Source: Scolanthus callimorphus | Lineage: Eukaryota; Cnidaria; Anthozoa; Actiniaria; Edwardsiidae | Assembly (NCBI GenBank): GCA_033964015.1 | Contig: CM066915.1 | Span: 14,362,372 to 14,426,371, forward strand | Length of the DNA: 64,000 nt | Direction of reading: 5' to 3' | Shown here: piece after piece, positions 24,901 to 34,341 of the stretch | Layout: every line of letters begins with the position of its first letter | Position numbering within the stretch: the first letter of the stretch is position 1 | Position numbers and translations under genes: made by a program | The notes under the pieces: generated by a model | Seen by the model: the letters and a program-made list of their open reading frames with translations, nothing else | The model's database searches: none | What the model was told of the DNA's origin: nothing

Positions 24901-27374
24901 GAGATGTCGATATTTCCCTGGCCAGATCAACGATCTGTTCAGCAACCTGCCTCGGCTCTGCTGTAGATAAAGAGTTTGTCCCGACATGAAGGATCAGCTT
25001 ATTACACTTTTTCCTGAGTAGCGGCTTTACGTAGTCCCTCATGTCTTCGACCGTAGCGCCTGCAAATGAGCTGACTTTGACATTGTGCGTCTTCGACATT
25101 TTTCGACCCTGTACATGTTTGATAATTGAGTCACCGGCGATTATGATTTGCTCTTTGGCTACTGCAGGTTTCCTCGGCTGGGGTTGGGTTTTTGAACCAG
25201 ATGTAGATGGTTGGCTTTCAGTTGACTTTATGGCCCAACCGCGTTGCTTCGGTGCTACAGTTTGCCACGAGACCTCCGGTGAAACTGCAGGATCTTGACA
25301 TTTCGATGATCTTGAGACTTGAGCGGCACCTCTTGTGGCTTCGCTATCACTCATAACTAATCTCATCGCTGTCACGAGACTTTTATTTTCATCTTGTAGA
25401 ACTTTCATTTCACGTCTGAGATGGTCACACTCGGCTCGAAGGTTCTCATTTTTCCTTTGAAGGCCGGCTTCAGTCTCGTTGTGATGTTTAGGGGGAGATT
25501 TAAAACCTTCTTTGAAATAGTCGAGAAGCTCAGCCTTGAGCTTGCACAATTCATCTTTAGTGACAAATTCGCTCGCTTTTTCTTTAACGCTAGGTTCGAC
25601 GGCTGAGTCATGCACGGTGTTAGCCCGATCTGCCGAGAAAGAATCGAGATCAATGGCGTCTTGTGTGCTTTCAGGAATGGCGTCGTCGACCAGCTTGGAT
25701 TTAGGAGTCGTCTTGTCTTTGGTTTTACTCGTTCGAGTCATCTTAATAAAGATATATTCCGATCAAGACAATTTATGAGGAAATTGCAAGCAAATAATAT
25801 GTTTTCCAGTCAATTTGGATGAGATTTATCGAGAGCTGAAAGGGGCACGACCGTTCAGCTTCACGTTCAACACGTTCAGTGCTTGGTGACTAAACTGTTT
25901 AAGCACATAAAAGTGTCTGGTGTTACTGTGCGACTACGTCAACTGGGCCATTTTGTAAGAAGTTAGCCAATCAGACAGCGAGTGCAGAACAAAGGTTCTT
26001 GACTTTCTTGAGATGTCAGACATCAAAATACTTGCTTTTCTCTAAAAATAACTTCAAAACACTATAGGCCGTTATCACGCGAAATCGATTAATAACATTT
26101 TTAAAATAGTTATCAGAAAATGAAATCCGGTTTTCGTTTCAAAAGAATTACTTAAAAACTGGCTGAGATATGAATTTTCAAAACTTTGTATTCTGGCTTA
26201 TTTTTTATAAAGAAATTTTGCCGTGATAATGGCCTATGATCTACTGTATGTCTCTGATCTTTCACATACCTGACCCCAGGTGTTGGTCCTCCTTGCCCTG
26301 TCCCTGGCTTCTTCAGTGAGGTTCCAGGCCCTAAAACAATAAAGAATAATTATTGTAGATGGGATTGTGAGATTTATTTATAGATGCCACCTCAAAAAAC
26401 AAAGCAAGCCCAAGGGGTTTTCTGTTAGTATGTAGGATCAGTGTATGTTGGGTGTGCCAGCTTATATTGGCTTTTTCTTTCTAAATATCAACAATATGTA
26501 TGTGTTTTAGCACAAAAAAAGATGGGGACAAGGCTATCCTAAATATATGTGTGCATAGTTCATGTGCACACATTTATTAAGCAAAATCCTGAAAGTAATA
26601 TATAAGAAAAGTATAAGAATATATGTCAAGTTCCTAATCAAAATGAGTGTTCATAATTAATGTCAAGTTTGTAATCAATAAGTGTGGACCATGAATACTT
26701 TTCGCATTTGATAAAGTTATGATTCCAACAAGAAAAGACTATGTTTCTAGGTTGCTTTCAAGATGCTTCTAATGGCAACCAGACCAACACAAAATGATTA
26801 CAACCAATCACAACACTGAGACACTTTGGCTTGCAAACACTGATAACTTCCTCTCCCTTCCTCTGTGGCCAGAGTACTTGAGAAAGCAGTTATGGTAAGT
26901 TAATTCCTCATTTACAAGCCAATTTGTTATAAAGCACCGTGATTATTATCTCCTTTCAGCTTCCACTATTACTCACTCGGTAGCTGGGCAACAGCGTTGT
27001 CATCCATCAACATTTCTGCGATCCCCTCTTCATCAACATCAACTTCGTCGACGTAAACTTGCTCTGTCAAGGCACGGGTTTTTAAGCACCAAGCCGCCTA
27101 GATATTAAAACATGCTTAAATCACTAAAAAAGATGTTTCAAAAATATCCGTTTCTTGGCGGTCACTTTTCACGACGACAAACAAGTGAAAGCGACTTATC
27201 ATAAGCAAATGACGGAGTTCATGGGCTTTTAAAATAATTTACCTGATCATAAGGGTTCTTTTTAAGCATCTGTGTGCAGACTTCTACGCATTCCTCGTGT
27301 TTTCGCCGTCGATACAAACTAGTGGCGAGGAAAAGAGGATCCATTTGCATCGGCAGCTGAATTGAAGCCGCCAT
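9976..27374 (-). CDS. TTC8: Tetratricopeptide repeat protein 8 (BBS8), BBSome subunit
   Basis: Fifteen exons, all GT-AG and in consistent phase: 27243..27374, 26977..27097, 26270..26330, 21377..21493, 19927..19969, 19735..19824, 18765..18809, 18091..18176, 16953..17091, 16459..16518, 16212..16351, 13809..13980, 11057..11179, 10475..10558, 9976..10092. They encode 509 residues, close to the vertebrate length. The N-terminus (FLATSLYRRRKHEECVEVC), the linker (SGRPGTMEQAIRTPRTAQTA), KDWWWKVQLAKCYYRLGMY, the TPR core (LFNNLGLCCFYAQQYDMTL) and the end (IGDLQSSY...LLKQLREDF) all match TTC8 in order. The protein is a TPR solenoid subunit of the BBSome, which moves membrane proteins through cilia. 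ATG 27374 has a strong context (AAGATGGCGG) and lies head to head with the F-box gene. The introns are heavily loaded with mobile DNA. No frame break was seen. Confidence 0.95.
11216..11330. mobile_element. Foldback hairpin in TTC8 intron 12
   Basis: The arms aagcctggtttccatacagt and its near-complement ending atggaaaccaggctt pair over about 50 bp, with a loop near gaaattggaatt. It lies 37 bp upstream (in the transcript) of exon 13, close to the acceptor. Confidence 0.7.
11618..13253. mobile_element. Large foldback element, about 790-bp inverted arms
   Basis: The left arm 11618..12403 reappears inverted as 12464..13253, with a central loop of about 60 bp around ctcgacccgcgggatc. The ends are ggtggctcccgagtatttat and its complement. 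The arms differ at scattered positions, so they are old enough to have diverged but still strongly paired. Open frames in the arms (for example 11847..12122 plus, 12351..12617 minus) mirror each other poorly and match nothing I know. It lies within TTC8 intron 12. Confidence 0.85.
14057..14237. mobile_element. GC-rich element with aggggcggatttagg ends
   Basis: The left end aggggcggatttagg is mirrored by cctggatccgcccct. Inside, ttcccatacatttactgtat and long C runs occur. The core is shared with 19400..19555, 34095..34200 and 35349..35506, defining a dispersed family. It lies within TTC8 intron 11. Confidence 0.6.
14240..14493. mobile_element. MITE with ttaaagggaggctgtcacg ends
   Basis: The left end ttaaagggaggctgtcacg is perfectly mirrored by cgtgacagcctccctttaa on the right. 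It directly abuts the GC-rich element to its left. The interior is noncoding. TTC8 intron 11. Confidence 0.75.
14748..15904. repeat. 106-bp minisatellite, 11 copies
   Basis: A unit beginning aatcgcatccagttgcaaag and ending gatcagggctaact repeats every 106 bp. The copies are almost identical: variants seen are gacaacacgc in one unit, ctaactcagg in one and attacagtcgg in the last. The first copy is diverged on its left side. It lies in TTC8 intron 11 and has no sustained open frame. Such uniformity points to recent unequal exchange or gene conversion. Confidence 0.92.
16660..16790. repeat. Lone relative of the CRE-palindrome element in TTC8 intron 9
   Basis: ggtcacgtgatgtgacatca followed by tcgatgccgtcat is one diverged unit of the 128-bp repeat at 61660..62510, and the words taaatctatatatta near 16770 match the right edge of that element near 62586. 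Both CRE half-palindromes carry substitutions here. Confidence 0.55.
17285..18130 (-). repeat. Minisatellite built from the 3' end of TTC8 exon 8 and its donor site
   Basis: Twelve copies (63-78 bp spacing) of the complement of tacctgtagtagcacttggc plus about 30 bp more. The highest-coordinate copy is the true end of exon 8 (TGCTACTACAG|gtaggc at 18091). The other eleven lie downstream in intron 8, and nearly all keep the exon tail and the exact donor CTACTACAG|gtaggc (the farthest copy reads tacctatag). Every extra copy reads GAC-TGA where the exon has GAC-TGG, so an in-frame stop precedes each decoy donor. Between units lies a gtgatcataagaacaagg-type spacer. Confidence 0.92.
18907..19063. 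mobile_element. Inverted-repeat element in TTC8 intron 6
   Basis: The left arm aatttgggttaactctggtg leads into taataacc. The right arm ggttattacaccggagataa leads into gcccataattt. They pair over about 30 bp with mismatches. No coding content. Confidence 0.5.
19141..19560. repeat. G-homopolymer and GC-rich dispersed element
   Basis: A run of 28 G (19145..19172) opens a block with the word aaaaaatac(c/t) repeated several times, followed by a C run (19422..19434) and the shared core aaatacagtaaatgtatggg at about 19460. It ends near aataataatccgccactg. Related to 14057..14237 in inverted orientation. TTC8 intron 6. Confidence 0.55.
20446..21272. mobile_element. MITE with ggggccggttcctgaaa ends
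   Basis: The left end ggggccggttcctgaaaaga and right end ctttcaggaaacggcccc are inverted copies. Further inside, the words taatccagg / cctggatta recur on both strands. It has no transposase and lies in TTC8 intron 4. A 137-bp relative is at 40750..40886. Confidence 0.75.
21716..23630 (-). pseudogene. LINE ORF2, reverse transcriptase part (frameshifted)
   Basis: Three overlapping frames cover the domain: 23630..23397, 23367..22732 and 22735..21716. Visible RT motifs are LDKNKATALDKIPCRLLK, PIFKKGSKTDPDNYRPISVL, QSGFRSLHST, FIDLKKAFDTINHEIL, GVPQGSIIGPLLFLLYIND, MYADDTNL (catalytic YADD) and SLGVFIDKNLCWDKHI, ending in the C-terminal segment with GAKLWNSLPDELR. A one-base loss near 22737 (GGGTGACAAATG where the frame needs one more G) and an A-run slip near 23420 break the frame. 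Confidence 0.9.
23609..24659 (-). pseudogene. LINE ORF2, endonuclease part (frameshifted)
   Basis: The frame opens at ATG 24659, directly after the original ORF1 stop. It shows MACLNINRL, IDILSINETKLDE and INGGGVCFYVRSNLNY, matching the N-terminal motifs of APE-type LINE endonucleases (catalytic Glu in NETKL). The frame shifts near 24288 within a T-rich run. The distal part resumes at about 24004 with TKSLIDLCITNSPNTI and LGISDHSLVY (the SDH catalytic motif), then a linker toward the RT. Confidence 0.85.
24704..25741 (-). pseudogene. LINE ORF1 with coiled coil and SGNH-type domain
   Basis: 345 residues are open from ATG 25741. Residues 95-130 have heptad character (coiled coil). Residues 203-209 (GDSIIKH) and 252-258 (HVGTNSL) are blocks I and III of an SGNH/GDSL esterase fold, as known in CR1-group ORF1 proteins. 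The C-terminal frame differs from expectation: one base appears lost near 24746, and the other frame reads GLHLTAEGTKQLARNFI, carrying the block V Gly-x-His. In that frame the stop TAG lies directly against the ORF2 ATG (TAGATG). Confidence 0.85.
26067..26234. mobile_element. Short relative of the MED9-breaking MITE
   Basis: The ends ggccgttatcacg and cgtgataatggcc are inverted and flanked by TA (26065..26066, 26235..26236). The interior agttatcagaaaatgaaatc and acttaaaaactggctgagat match words of the element at 2874..3565. TTC8 intron 3, just past the LINE 5' end. Confidence 0.75.
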
Positions 27375-29570
27375 CTTGGATTTGCTTGGCTTTGAGTAAA
27401 CCACAGGCAACCCATAACAAAGCACACTGAAAACACACAGCTCTCCCATGGACACTCGACTCACAAGGAACAAAGTGCTGTTTATCTTGAAAAAAAAAAT
27501 CGGAAAATATCTAATATTTATTGTAAACATGAGCCCCTGTTGTCATCTATCAACATATATCGGTGGCATTACATGGCGGTCACTTTACCGATCTAAATTT
27601 CATTCATAGTCTACAAATTACTCATAATCAAAGACCTGATCAAAGACTATATGTTACTGGTTACTCGAACGCAGGTCAGTTGTGCATTGCGGCATTGTCA
27701 AATCACGTCGGTAGCCTAAGAAACTGCCCCCTTTGTCAATGCCTCATTATCCGCGCCATTCGCGAGGTCAAACAAAAACCGGAATACATTTTCACTAGAC
27801 CATAAAAAGCGGAAACTTACTAGTTCATAAGGAAAAAACGTGTGTCGTTTCCTTTTTTGTTCTTGTATCAATGATAAGCGTGCACAAGAGCGTGTCACTT
27901 CTTTGAGTAGTAAGTAAAGTGCATGTCATGACTTTTGCATGAAACGCCCAAAGTCGCACCAAGAAATAACAAATTGTTTTGCTTGTAGAAAGTGTATATT
28001 CTGAGATAAAAATGTGACTTCAAATTATAAACGAAGAAACGTTTGCCTTTAAGAGTTTGAAAAATTACAAACATACCATTCTCTTTTATTTCATTTCAAA
28101 CTCGAACAATTTGACGCGAATTTAATGAAGTGCGTACAAGAAGTTGCGTGTGGTGCGCATAACCCAACATTGACAAAGTTTTATTTTTCTTGTCATATCT
28201 AGTCGACAAATTGATTAAAAACAGAGTAGCAACATACTAATGCTTTTCCCGATCTTATTGTTCGTACAGTGGTTAATTCTGTCAGCATGGGTTCTAAGCC
28301 TGTTTTTTGTTGTTGTTTGAGTTAAAAGCGGCGTGGTTATCATCTCTATAAATGAAGGGGTAGAAAGGACACGTCGCTCCACAGCTGGTAACACTGAGTA
28401 ACTGTGCTAGATAACGGCTCAAACTCCAATAGAACGCCAGTCTGTGATACTAAACATGCACATTCAAGTTTGTTTAGAACAATACACCACGTCTTATTTC
28501 ATAGCGCTGTAACGACAAAAAAGATTGATTAGCTTGCCTTTGTGCTGGCAAGCGCTTCGGCCTGCTGAGTGTCACTATTGCTAAAACCCACGAAAAAGCC
28601 TTTGTTTTAAAAAATGACTTTTCAACATTCAAACACATTTTTAAAAGTCAAATTATTTTCTAAAATCCCGTAACGTTTTGGTGGATTATAATATATTCGC
28701 CCTAGGGGTCCCGATAATATCAAAACATTCCAACAACTAACGACCTCGCGGGGTAAATGATTATTAAAACCACGCCAGCTTTCGGGGAGAGTGTTCAATT
28801 ACCTAGCCTACAGACAGGACTGGCCATACTTTGAAATCACTAAATTGATATTTAATAGTTTGGCAGAGACGCAGAAGATTGCTATACAAGATCAGTGTAA
28901 GCGGTTAGCCGTAACAGTGCTAAATTACCGCGTGGTGTCCCTTGAAGCCAATACGGTCTGGCATGATATTACCCTGCTCTTTAAACTTTTAAACCTCTTT
29001 CCTTTTCAAGAAAAAAAAAACGTTCTCTGACTTTTGGAAAACAGTTGTTGTTCTTGTAATTCCGCTGTGTTTGTGTCTTGCAATCCGTTTTGATTCCTAA
29101 AGGAATTAGGTTTTGTTCGTGTGGTTGGTCGATAATGACGCGACGCGTCGTAAAGCGACGCTTTTTAAATTTCGCGTTTTTGCATCGCGCGTGACGCTAC
29201 CATTGAAATGTGTTACAAGCTTTTGTGACGTCAAATAGGAAAGCCAATCAGATGCCGGAAGTTTCTGAACCAGGCCTCACATCCGGTGAACAATAAAGAA
29301 TATGAATTTTACATCGTTTGCTCGAGTTGCATGCAACCAGCAGCGCTGGTAGAGGAGAAACACTACATTTCCCTTGATTAAGAAACTTTCCCTTCTAATT
29401 AACTTTCAAAAGCGCCCGACGTGCTCTAATAATGACTTAGCCGCATTGGAGAAATTCATTTTGCTGGCTTGCGTAGCAAGCAACGCGAGCTGAGAAAACA
29501 ACGCGGTCTAGTGGTGGTAATCGCATTTTCGTCAACCTGGCAGAGTCAAACAAACGCACCGATCGCTTCA
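27375..29570. other. Divergent intergenic region between TTC8 and the F-box gene
   Basis: A 2.2 kb gap between two head-to-head start codons. It is CpG-containing near 29130..29180 (gacgcgacgcgtcg) and includes a CRE-like TGACGTCA near 29227. Open frames here are short and uninformative. The in-frame upstream extension of the F-box frame (29469..29570) has no ATG and overlaps a repeat fragment. Confidence 0.5.
27711..27724 (-). promoter_or_regulatory. Candidate X-box (RFX site) upstream of TTC8
   Basis: gtagcctaagaaac fits GTNRCC-N2-RRNRAC, one base off the stricter RGYAAC half. It lies about 340 bp upstream of the TTC8 ATG. BBS genes are known RFX targets in animals, so position and context fit, but one match in 500 bp of sequence is weak evidence. 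Confidence 0.22.
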
Positions 29571-30956
29571 ATGTCGATCCACATGGAAAGAAAACTACCC
29601 GATGCTGTTTTGCTCGAAATATTTCGTTACTTATCTCGACGTGAACTTGCCTTGGTTGCTGGCGTTTGCAAGCAATGGCGGCGAATAGCGTACGACCCGT
29701 GTTTGTGGCGGACAGTAAATCTGAACGAGTTGATACTTTGGCCTGTGGTGGACGAACAAACGCTTCTGATGCTGATTAAAACACGCTTAGCGTCAGCCAC
29801 AGCAATAAACTTCGGGGGCTGCACTGTAACTCCTAAAGTAGCAAAAGAATTAGCAAGAAGGTGCCGTCGGTTAAAGAGCTTGGTTTCGTTCATAGCTGAA
29901 GTGAATAGCGATCGCACTCGTGACATAATCAGAGACTTTCCTACTAGCCTTGAACTTATGGACCTCCGATATTCTTGGGGCGACTTTCGGTTTATGCGGA
30001 GACTACCAAGACATTTTACAAATGTGAAGTATTTAGGTCTAGGTTGCGATTCGGGAGAGTGCCTTGTACCAGACATTTTCACGAAGATGCGTTCACTGCG
30101 TGTGCTTGAATGCACTGATTGCGAGGTTATGACGGACGACGCTCTTCTAAAGATTTCCGTAAACTGTCCGCAACTCGAGTCGCTGTGCCTCAACGAATGC
30201 AAAAACTTTCATGGGAAATACCTTAGAAAAGTTATGGAAAACTGCCCGGGAATAAGAACGCTGCTGATACGTTTTACAAAACTTAACGACGAAGCATTGA
30301 TGGCCGTGAACTGGGAGAAGACGCGGATACAAGAGCTAGATTTAACTGGGTGCTATTTTGTGACCACTACGGGTCTCTCTAGTGTTTTCACTCGCCTACC
30401 AAATGTACGATACTTCAAAATGAACCAATGCGGATTTCGACATATTCTACATTTACGTGTTTATCAAGAAATTAAACCTACAGCAAAATATACGTGCCTG
30501 GAAACTCTAGACTTGCGATGGAATTTTCTGCTCTCAGCAGAATGCTTGGAAGGCATATTGCGACAAGCACCAAGCCTCCGATACTTGGGAGTTAGCCATT
30601 CGCCTAGAATCCCCCCAGCGGTGTTAGCTGCAATGCTTAAATATGTACCTAACTTGAAAGTGCTGGAGTTTGGCCCTTTACGCAAGGAAAGCCTCTCTGA
30701 AAGCCATCTTGTCCCAAATTTGATCAAGTCATGCCCTTCGCTGGAGTCAGTTTCGCTGATCAATTTCAAGCTAATTGATGATGCTGATACTGGAATGCTA
30801 CAGGAGCTGCGTGGGAAATGTAAGAAGGAAGTAAAACTGTGTAACCCTAGAATTGAGCATGTTGCAATTGGCAACAATGGAGAGACAATCACTGTTGAAC
30901 GACTGCTTATCAAAATGGAAAGCTTGCTTCCCAGTCCTGATAACACTTTAAATAAG
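29571..30956 (+). CDS. F-box / leucine-rich repeat protein, main exon
   Basis: A single long exon of 462 codons from ATG 29571 (the first ATG in frame; a second is at 29583). Residues about 6-50 form an F-box: LPDAVLLEIFRYLSRRELAL, VCKQWRRIAYDPCLW. About twelve leucine-rich repeats of the cysteine-containing FBXL type follow, for example LISVNCPQ-like CPQLESLCLNECKNF and IQELDLTGCYFVTTTGL. F-box proteins link substrates to SCF ubiquitin ligases through Skp1; the LRR solenoid would choose the substrate. At 30956 AATAAG|gtaatc makes a good donor; reading through adds only seven residues and a stop at 30980. The family member is not identified. It starts head to head with TTC8. Confidence 0.88.
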
Positions 30957-33731
30957 GTAATCCAAATAATTCACAAATAACGATTATTAGATTTGACATG
31001 AAAATAATTGTATATTCTTGTATCTTGGTAGGAACCTTTTCAGCCACACCCCACCCGTTTTTGTACCCCATGTGTCATTTGCTGCTAGGAAAATTTATTC
31101 ACCTTGGCCCTTTTAAAAGCTATACATTTAAAAATCACTGCTCTAATGACTTTAATGCTTCAATGAAGTTGCTTTTGATACCTTAATATTTTGGATAGCA
31201 TAATTGTCCTATATCTTGTGGATATGCTTATGAATTCAATTGAGAAATTCTAGAATTTGGGAAGATATTAACATATATAAAAATATTAGTAAATATTATT
31301 GTTTAGTTGGTTGGTCAGTAGTTTGGTGAATAGCATCTTTACATGAGATGATGTGATTTATATGGGACCTGTGGAATCATCCAGAAAGCTATAGAACCAG
31401 TCACAAACATGCTAGAACAGGGAATGCAGAGTTATATTATATTTTTGATAAGTGGAGAAAGAAAAAGGAGGGTTTGCAATTGGAATGCAGCTCAAAGGGA
31501 AGGCATACTGGTCAAAGGAAGTACTTAGCCAGCGCTTTTAAACAAATTGTTGAGAGGTTGTTGATTTAAATAATTTAGATTCTTTGTAAAAAAAATCACA
31601 TCACCGAAATGTAGATCTCAAGTCTCTGTCATTGGGAAATATCATGTTCTGTGCATAAGTTTTTGGAGGTTTTTTTGTTTTTTTGCTTTGACAAGGACTC
31701 AACTGGTATGTCTCTCTAGGGCTCCAAGCACAACACCTTGTAACAAACTTCCTTTTTATGCATGGAAGCTTTTTATGCAAATGTTTAGCTATAGCATGGT
31801 AATATTAATCTTAACAAGACAGTTTTCAAGATACAGTATAAATTTTGCAAATGAGACAGTATTTTTACATTTTGATTGAGTTGTTTGATGTTTACAAATT
31901 ATCTGCTATCATCAAAATATTGATCTGTACAGTTTCATTTTTTTTAATCAAACAGCCTAATGGTTCACTTACTGTGAAGTTTCTATTTTATGATACAACT
32001 TGGCTGCCTTTGTTGTAAACAGTACTTACAATGTGAAATGTGTAGTTCCAGAAAGGATCCATACCATCTAACCATGGAATGGATGGTCAATGGTCATTGG
32101 AAAATGAAGAAGCTTATGAAATTCTTAGGGATTCTCAAATCTCAGATTTTTAGAGACCTGTCTCACAAATTACCACAAAATTACAGAGAATGTATGAGAA
32201 GCAATCCCCTCAGCAGGGAATTCACTAACAAGGACCTCCATCCCATGGAGTTTCCAATGAAAAATACCGTGTGAGAAACTGAGCTACACTGGGAAAGAAA
32301 ATAAGAATTTCCAATTCCCTCTTTGATGGAGGTATGGATCTTTCTGGAATTACACTGTAGTGTGTATGATTGGTGTATAGTAGAAGGGAGAAGGGATTTG
32401 CTATGTTTTACAGTCAGGCTAGGGAAACTCTGAACACCTCAAATATGGAATGTGGTTTCTGGACAATTGCATGCAAAGAATCTTTATATAAAAAATGTGA
32501 AATTTATCATACTTGGTTGAACAATTTCCATATCAGGAATAAAAATGTTGATTGCCAACATGTACAATACTATCACTCCTGTACATACATGTACTGTTGT
32601 TGTAGCTGTCAATCCCCAGAGTTCAGAAATTTGGAGATTTTGTAAGAAATGCAATAATATATACGCAAGAAACATACAAGGCTATTACAGTAGATGTATG
32701 GAGTGGAGTAATTTTGTTAGAATGAAGCAATATTTTTATCCTTGAGACAAGGCCCAAAATCTTGAGAGTCAAAATATTGACAGTATATCTGTATGTGATA
32801 AGTATGTTCCAAAGCTTGACTGTTAGTAATAGTGGACATAGAATCATATTCTTTCTCGAGAGGTGCATTTTAGCGTCATTTGGCAAGTAAGGTGATTGTA
32901 TGCAGATAATGATCAAGAGTTTCTATGAGGAAACTACTATTTTGAAAAGTTAGTGTTTTTAATACTGATGAAAGCAAATGAGGCAAACCTTAATTTACTT
33001 TGCAATAAAGCATTATATATATTTTGAACTCTTATAATTGGAGAGTACTGAGTAACACTTTATTATCACAGCAATATTTAACAAATATATGTAAAATGTA
33101 CATAGGTAATTGTTTCATACACAGAAATGAGTTTTTACTACAATGCTGCCTTTCAAGCAGATGCCACACATTTTGTTTTCATTGAAACAAAGAGGCATCT
33201 GCTTACAGGGCATACAAATGCCCAATGAAGCAATGATAAGCATCACAAACAATGCATTAATTTGATGTTTATTTTGTTTCTGGTCCATTAAGATCTGTTG
33301 TGTTTCACAAGTCAAGGCTTTGTAAATGCTTGACTTCTCTAATGCAGCTATCATATAGCACTTCAGATTCTGATGGGAAATTGGAAACCAACAAGCTTAC
33401 CAGGTATTGGAAATCTAATTTAATCTTTTAAAGAGAAATTTTAAAATTGCTTAAAATTATAGGAGGGCGTAGTTTTATGGCCTAGAATGTATAATATTCC
33501 CACTTGGGTTGCAATTTTGAGCTCTGAATTTGCACCACCAAGCAATTACTTTAGACAAACTAAGATGTCCTTTACTGGTAAGCTTGTTGATCAAGATAGA
33601 ATTAAGTAACATGAATGCTGTGATGCAGCAAATAATTTTAATTATTAAAATGCTGATGCTGTCAATATTCAGATTGACATTATAACTTTCTGTAAAATAA
33701 AAAAAAACAAGTTTATTGCATGTTGTTGCAG
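30957..33731 (+). other. Probable F-box gene intron (or 3' flank)
   Basis: AT-rich sequence between a consensus donor (30957) and a candidate acceptor (33730..33731). It contains the inverted-repeat element 32045..32352. No other exon is supported. Confidence 0.45.
32045..32352. mobile_element. MITE with gttccagaaaggatccatac ends
   Basis: Left gttccagaaaggatccatac is mirrored by ggtatggatctttctggaat on the right. The inner segment 32110..32205 (tatgaaattcttagggattc, cagagaatgtatgagaagca) reappears at 37460..37570 in AAR2 intron 2, so the family is dispersed. Confidence 0.65.
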
Positions 33732-33926
33732 CAGAGTTCTTATTGGGATGAACCAACTGTGATTACTGTGTATAACAAAATGCCAGAGGCCAGTAAACTG
33801 AATCGACTGGCATCCAGTATGATGGGCATCAATTGTTATGCCTCCTGTAATGAGTTACTCCCATGTAGTAGCCTGACAACAACTCACACCCCTCTTCTTA
33901 TATTATGCTCTCTTCTACCCATCTGA
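33732..33926 (+). CDS. Candidate last exon of the F-box/LRR gene
   Basis: It follows a fair acceptor (tgttgttgcag) and continues in phase 0 with the donor at 30956. It encodes 64 residues (QSSYWDEPTVITVYNKMPEA then SKLNRLASSMMG) and a stop at 33924..33926. The first half looks like real protein; the last 20 residues are hydrophobic and less convincing. If used, the F-box protein is 526 residues. It ends 415 bp from the AAR2 stop on the opposite strand. Confidence 0.4.
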   Translation, partial: QSSYWDEPTVITVYNKMPEASKLNRLASSMMGINCYASCNELLPCSSLTTTHTPLLILCSLLPI

Positions 33927-34094
33927 TCTCACCTCTCAATGCACAAAGGATTGTTTGTGAAAACGCAATGTTCCTATAGCACTATTCACTGTTTATCAAC
34001 ATTGCTATTGTAATGCTAATGTGCCAACTGTAGTTTGACCAGCGCCCTTTGTTCTTTGAACCAATCAATCTCTGGTTGGCACATTAATTACAAT

Positions 34095-34260
34095 GGATGG
34101 AAGGGTGTTGAAAAGTGACCCCCCCACCCCTCTGGAATTTCCAAGAAAAATACAGTATTTGTATGGAAAAGATCAGGTAGTAAATTGACCCCCCATCAGG
34201 TACACCTTTCACATCTAACATAAAGTCTACAGTATTATTATTATTATTATTATTACATCT
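34095..34260. repeat. Diverged copy of the GC-rich dispersed family plus (TTA)n
   Basis: gacccccccacccctctgga, then aaatacagtatttgtatgga, resembles the core seen at 14057, 19460 and 35428. A short (ATT)n run lies at 34233..34255. It is between the AAR2 stop and the F-box gene end. Confidence 0.45.
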
Positions 34261-34341
34261 TGGGACTATTGTACTAGCAATACATCCTTGACAGTTTAAC
34301 AGTATCAGCATACAAAATAGCAGTGCCACACACTCACATTG

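Larger units (their letters stand above)
21610..25850 (-). mobile_element. Degenerate CR1/L2-like LINE retrotransposon in TTC8 intron 3
   Basis: A nearly full-length non-LTR element on the minus strand, the same sense as TTC8. In order: a 5' leader above 25741, ORF1 (25741..24704), endonuclease (24659..about 23609), reverse transcriptase (about 23400..21716), and an AT-rich 3' tail ending tataaataaatgtgtgtgta near 21610. ORF1 with a coiled coil and an SGNH-esterase fold, and an APE-type endonuclease plus YADD reverse transcriptase without RNase H, fit the CR1/L2 part of the jockey superfamily. At least four frameshifts make it inactive. Exact ends and target duplication were not resolved. Confidence 0.9.

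Noticed and set aside
27539..27554. gttgtcatctatcaac as an X-box for TTC8
   Set aside because: The spacer is four bases and the second half breaks the RRNRAC rule; the site at 27711 fits better.
29469..29570. N-terminal extension of the F-box reading frame
   Set aside because: It has no ATG and overlaps a dispersed repeat end (gcttgcgtagcaagc); the first in-frame ATG is 29571.
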